From Chrysogorgia sp. JL179-B06 (taxonomy: Eukaryota; Cnidaria; Anthozoa; Scleralcyonacea; Chrysogorgiidae): DNA of 64,000 bases. This document shows, piece after piece, positions 53,801 to 58,400 of this stretch. The stretch spans positions 421,501 through 485,500 of the forward strand of contig JAYKKM010000148.1 in the NCBI GenBank assembly GCA_035772405.1. Reading direction: 5' to 3'. The stretch's first letter is position 1; every line of letters begins with the position of its first letter. The position numbers and the translations under genes are program-made. The notes below the pieces were generated by a model, which made no database searches, was not told the origin of the DNA, and was given only the letters and a program-made list of their open reading frames with translations.

Positions 53801-55414
53801 GCTTCTTTTTTAACAAGCTGATTCCCAGAACAGCCAGAATCTAGGAGATCTATATTTAAAAGCCAGATACAAAGTCAAAACACAATCCAAACCAATCGAA
53901 TATTAAAGAAACAATAAACAGTAGACTGTTCGAGAAGAGGTATTGGAATTCAATATTTAACGCTGTTGATCAGATTATTGAAGTCAAAGTATGATTGGTG
54001 ATTTGGTGCTTTTGTACAAATTGGCGATGGTTGGCTATTAACTACATCTCATTATCTCAAAATTATAGATGTATTATTCATAAATACTCTATAGTCGAAC
54101 ATATACGTCACCTATCTTAGCTAATTTAAATAATTTACGCTTTTCAAGGTTACACAAGTTTTAGGAACTAAACTACTAAAGCTAAAACGTTTCTTTCCAG
54201 AAACAGCTTTTGCACACTGAGGAATATATGACTCCGCGTCAAAATTCCGGTACAATGTCTTGCCAATACGCGTTGAAAACTCTTGACCCACGAGAAAATC
54301 ACACGATTGGAGTTTGTTTCTCAAATCGCAATAGATCGTGTTTAAGAAATCATCGTTTCCACATCCGTAGACGCCATAAATCGAAACAGAACTCAGTCTC
54401 AAGTTTGAAGTCGAGTCAGTCCACTACCCAGGCGCTTGTTTTGCTTTGCGCGACTTGCGGGGGTTGAGCGCGCGGGGGCTTTTGGGGAGGACGCGACGAG
54501 ACAATTTAGCTTCCTTCCCTCGCGTCCTCCCCAAAAGCCCCCGCGCGCTCAGCCCCAAAGTCGCGCATAGCAAAACAAGCGCCTGGGTTTTATACTTAAT
54601 TCCGTCGCTTCCGACGCAGTGCAATCTACTTCCGACTACCCCTTTGACTACCCTTTGCTGTCTTTAACCAATCAGTGCTCGCTATTCCGACGTACACCGG
54701 CCATTTTGACGTACTCAAATTATCCACATTTGTAAAGATCCCTCTTTTATGAACAATTTCGTTCAGCCTACATGAAGTAGACCAGTTGTCCTCCAACTAC
54801 TGAGGACCTGCTGAGACTGGGCCAAATAATCATTACATTTTTCTCGCTTTCGCGCTATAAAATACTTCGAGCGCGGAAGAACCTCTGGCACCCAGGGTAG
54901 CTAAATACGTGCAAAAATGAAATTTTTGAAAATTTCAAAAGTTTCAAAATTTATATAAAATTTTTAAAAGTTTGAATATTTATTTTTCAAATTTTAAAAA
55001 CATGTTTAAAAAGTTTTTAAATCAATTAATTAATGAATAAATTAGTTTAGAATTTTTTACGTACCCTAGATCCGCCCCTGCGTGGCGGTGTTAGGAGAAT
55101 GCGGCGGCCGGTAAAAATGAAGCATGTTCATCCAGAAAAATCGCGATTTTTTGGTTTTCTGTTAAGCATTTCTTAGATTGACATACATACTGTTGTTAAA
55201 CAATGTTTAAGTAATGTTGAAAATTTTACAGGTTTACACAAACCTGTTAAACCTGTCTGAATCCGCCCCTGCATATTCTCACATATGTTATTGTTACACA
55301 TCATCATTGCGTATGTTACGCGCATTCTAATTTCTTCGCATACGTTACGCATTATGCTTGCATATGATAGATAGATAGATAGATAGATATGCGTTACGCA
55401 TTATGCTTGCATAT

Positions 55415-55472
<58 letters not shown>

Positions 55473-58400
55473 GTAATATGTGTTGATTTGCAATTTTTGT
55501 GTGCCAACAACACAAATGTATGTGCACTGCCCTCTCATTCCAAACTGCCAACTCTCAATTTCTATAAAGTGACAGTAAGTTACTTTGTCAATTTAAGAAA
55601 CATATATGTACCTCATGTTGAGGATGTAAGAAATCTTTCTGCATATACAGTATAACCGGTTATATTTCATGCCAGAATTCTTATAGTTAAACATGTGGGC
55701 CATAACATACTTTACATTTCAGTTTCAAGACATTAAACTGAAATTGCTCATTACCATATTGTTTCAAATAAATGCCCCTGTTCAAACAAACACCTAGCTC
55801 TACCAGACATTCCTAATACATCTTAAATAAACACCTCGCCAAAATAATCATCTCTTTTCAAATAAATACAATCTAAAAGTGTGAGAATTTAATATGGATT
55901 GGGAATTGAAAAAGAAACACCTACAGTAGCTTTCAGTGGACAGCATGTTATTCCATAGACATTAAACAAAACTTATTACTAAAAATTATTATTGTACTGT
56001 ACATATTTCATTTAACAACTGGTTTATATAGTGGCATACATAAAGGAAACTCTTCAACGTTCATACTCAAAGTGAGAGTAATCTTACTCCAACAGTTCTG
56101 TGCGACTGTGTGATGAATTTTCATTAAACTTTTTGATAGAAATTGGTTTGTTTGCTTATCTTGTTTTTAGTATTGGGCTATTTCAATTTTCCCCACACAT
56201 CCCTGGTTAAGGAAGCTTGGAATTCCAGGGGAGGAAAGCATTGAGGCCCTGCAAATTCCAAGGGAGGGGCATTAAAGTTATGTAAATATCTGGAAAGCAG
56301 GCATTCAGGCTCCCAAATTCCAGGCAGAGCAGTAAATGTCCAATGGAAATTCCAGGGGAAAGGTTAAATGTACTTACACAGAAGTTCCAGGGGAGGAGAG
56401 TACAATGTCAGATGCCATTATATAGTGGAAACTACATCCGAGTGGCTGCAGGAGGACTGCCGCATTGGCACTCCCTTGGCTGCCGCAATTGTCTTAACAC
56501 AGGTGCAAGGCCACGCTCTACCTCAACCAACTATGAAAGAGATATACAGTAGAACCTGAGTTTTACGACACCCCTTTTAACGACCACCTGCCGTTTACAA
56601 CCACTTTTTCTAGCATGGACGATTTGTAGTTAAAATGTACCTGGAATCAGCGACCACCTGCCTAACGCGACCAGCGACCGCTTTTTGGCGTCCCGAACAC
56701 GATATGTACCTGTCATGAGCGACTTTTTACGAGATAAGCGATCGTCTTTTGCAGTAAACATACAATAATTTTGACAGCTCGCGAATACAGGAAACAGGTC
56801 TCATCAGCGACCACATTTTAGCGTCCCAAACGCGAAATACGTTACAATCAACAAGCAAGAAGTTTGACCACGTGCGAAAAGTACAGGGAACAAGAAGACG
56901 CACTTGTTGCTTTTTTAGTATTGTTTTGCTTACTTTCATCATAAGTGATCGCATTTGAGAGTACATAATAAATATCCTTATTAGCGACAATCTCAAGCCC
57001 TTAAACCGTTAACATTGTTGAGGGAAACGTTTCTAAATTAACGAAAAGCTCGAACTAATAATATTTGTTTGTTACTGCCATCTTGTCCGGGTTAAAATTT
57101 GTCGTACGAGATCGCAAATAACTTTGCTAATACAACATAAAGCTTAACATAGTTTACGTATGTTGTAGATCATTAAACGTTCTTTGATTTAATATGTCGT
57201 ATGAGCTTTTACGTTTAGTACAACGCTTGAAAATGTTCGAAAACCTCGCCGTTCGAAAATTATATTTTCGTATCCGCCATCTTTGTTTATAACGCAAGAT
57301 CGCCAATAACTTTGTGCATACGAACATAGTTAGATACGAATCAGGATATATCGTTGCTCCTTACTATTTTAGTCTGGCTGTTTCTTAGATCAAATTGCTG
57401 TATGTAAATAAAATATTTTCGCGATCAATGATGAAGTACGTACGCATTGCGTTTTCTTTCACTGCGCACATCGCCCAGCAAGCTCTGTTCAAACTATGCT
57501 TTTTTCCGAACTTTTTCTGACTTTCTTTCTTTATTAAGAAATATTATATTGGTTTTAAATTATAAAGCCATCTTTTAGTCGACTAGCGAACACAGAATAG
57601 AGTCGTAAACAATAGCGTTTTTTAGTATTACTTGCACACCTGTCGTTTACGACCACTTTTGCTTGGCAACAGGGGTGGTCGTAAAACTCAGGTTCTACTG
57701 TATTGGTCATAATACTACAATGACTTTATCTATGTCGGTGCAATAGTATAGGACTATTAATTTGCTGTAAATGTAAATTTGGTATAGTTGCAACAGGTAC
57801 TGTATATTACGGTACACTTTCACTATAACAAGTCAACTACAACATTGGCACTGCTACATCTTGTTGCATTAAACGTGACGTTGCTATCGGCCTACCAAAA
57901 TATCCTGCCACACTGACTCTGAGGATTTTTCGAGCTATCCAGCCTATGCTACCTATCCTACCGTAATAGCCTACCGCACTGAGCATTTTTCAAGCTATCC
58001 TACCACAATACCACATTTATCAAGCTATCCTACCGTATTGAAGATTACATTGTGCAAGTTATCCTACCACATTGAAGTTTTTCGAACTGGCCTACCGCAG
58101 GAGATCTTTGGTTAAAGTGCCTTAGTTTCCAGTCTGGGTCAGATAGAAATTCCAGGGGGGTGGTAAATGTCACATGGAAATTCCAAGGGGAGTACCATAC
58201 ACAAGAAAGTGTTGATCAAAAGAGGGTGCCCAATACACCAAATTCTTCTTCTTGAATAAATACCCCTTAAAAGTGCAAGAATTTAATAAATGCCCAGGGC
58301 ATTTATTCATAAAAATATATGGTAATAGAACTTTTTTAGTCTGGTAAACTAACTCAGCTTGGGCTAAAATTTCTCATACTTTGTCTGACTTGTATTTATT

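Noticed and set aside
56343..56552. Short overlapping frames near 56.4 kb
   Set aside because: No conserved motifs; the region has AATTCCAGGGGAGG-type repeats that produce open frames by chance.
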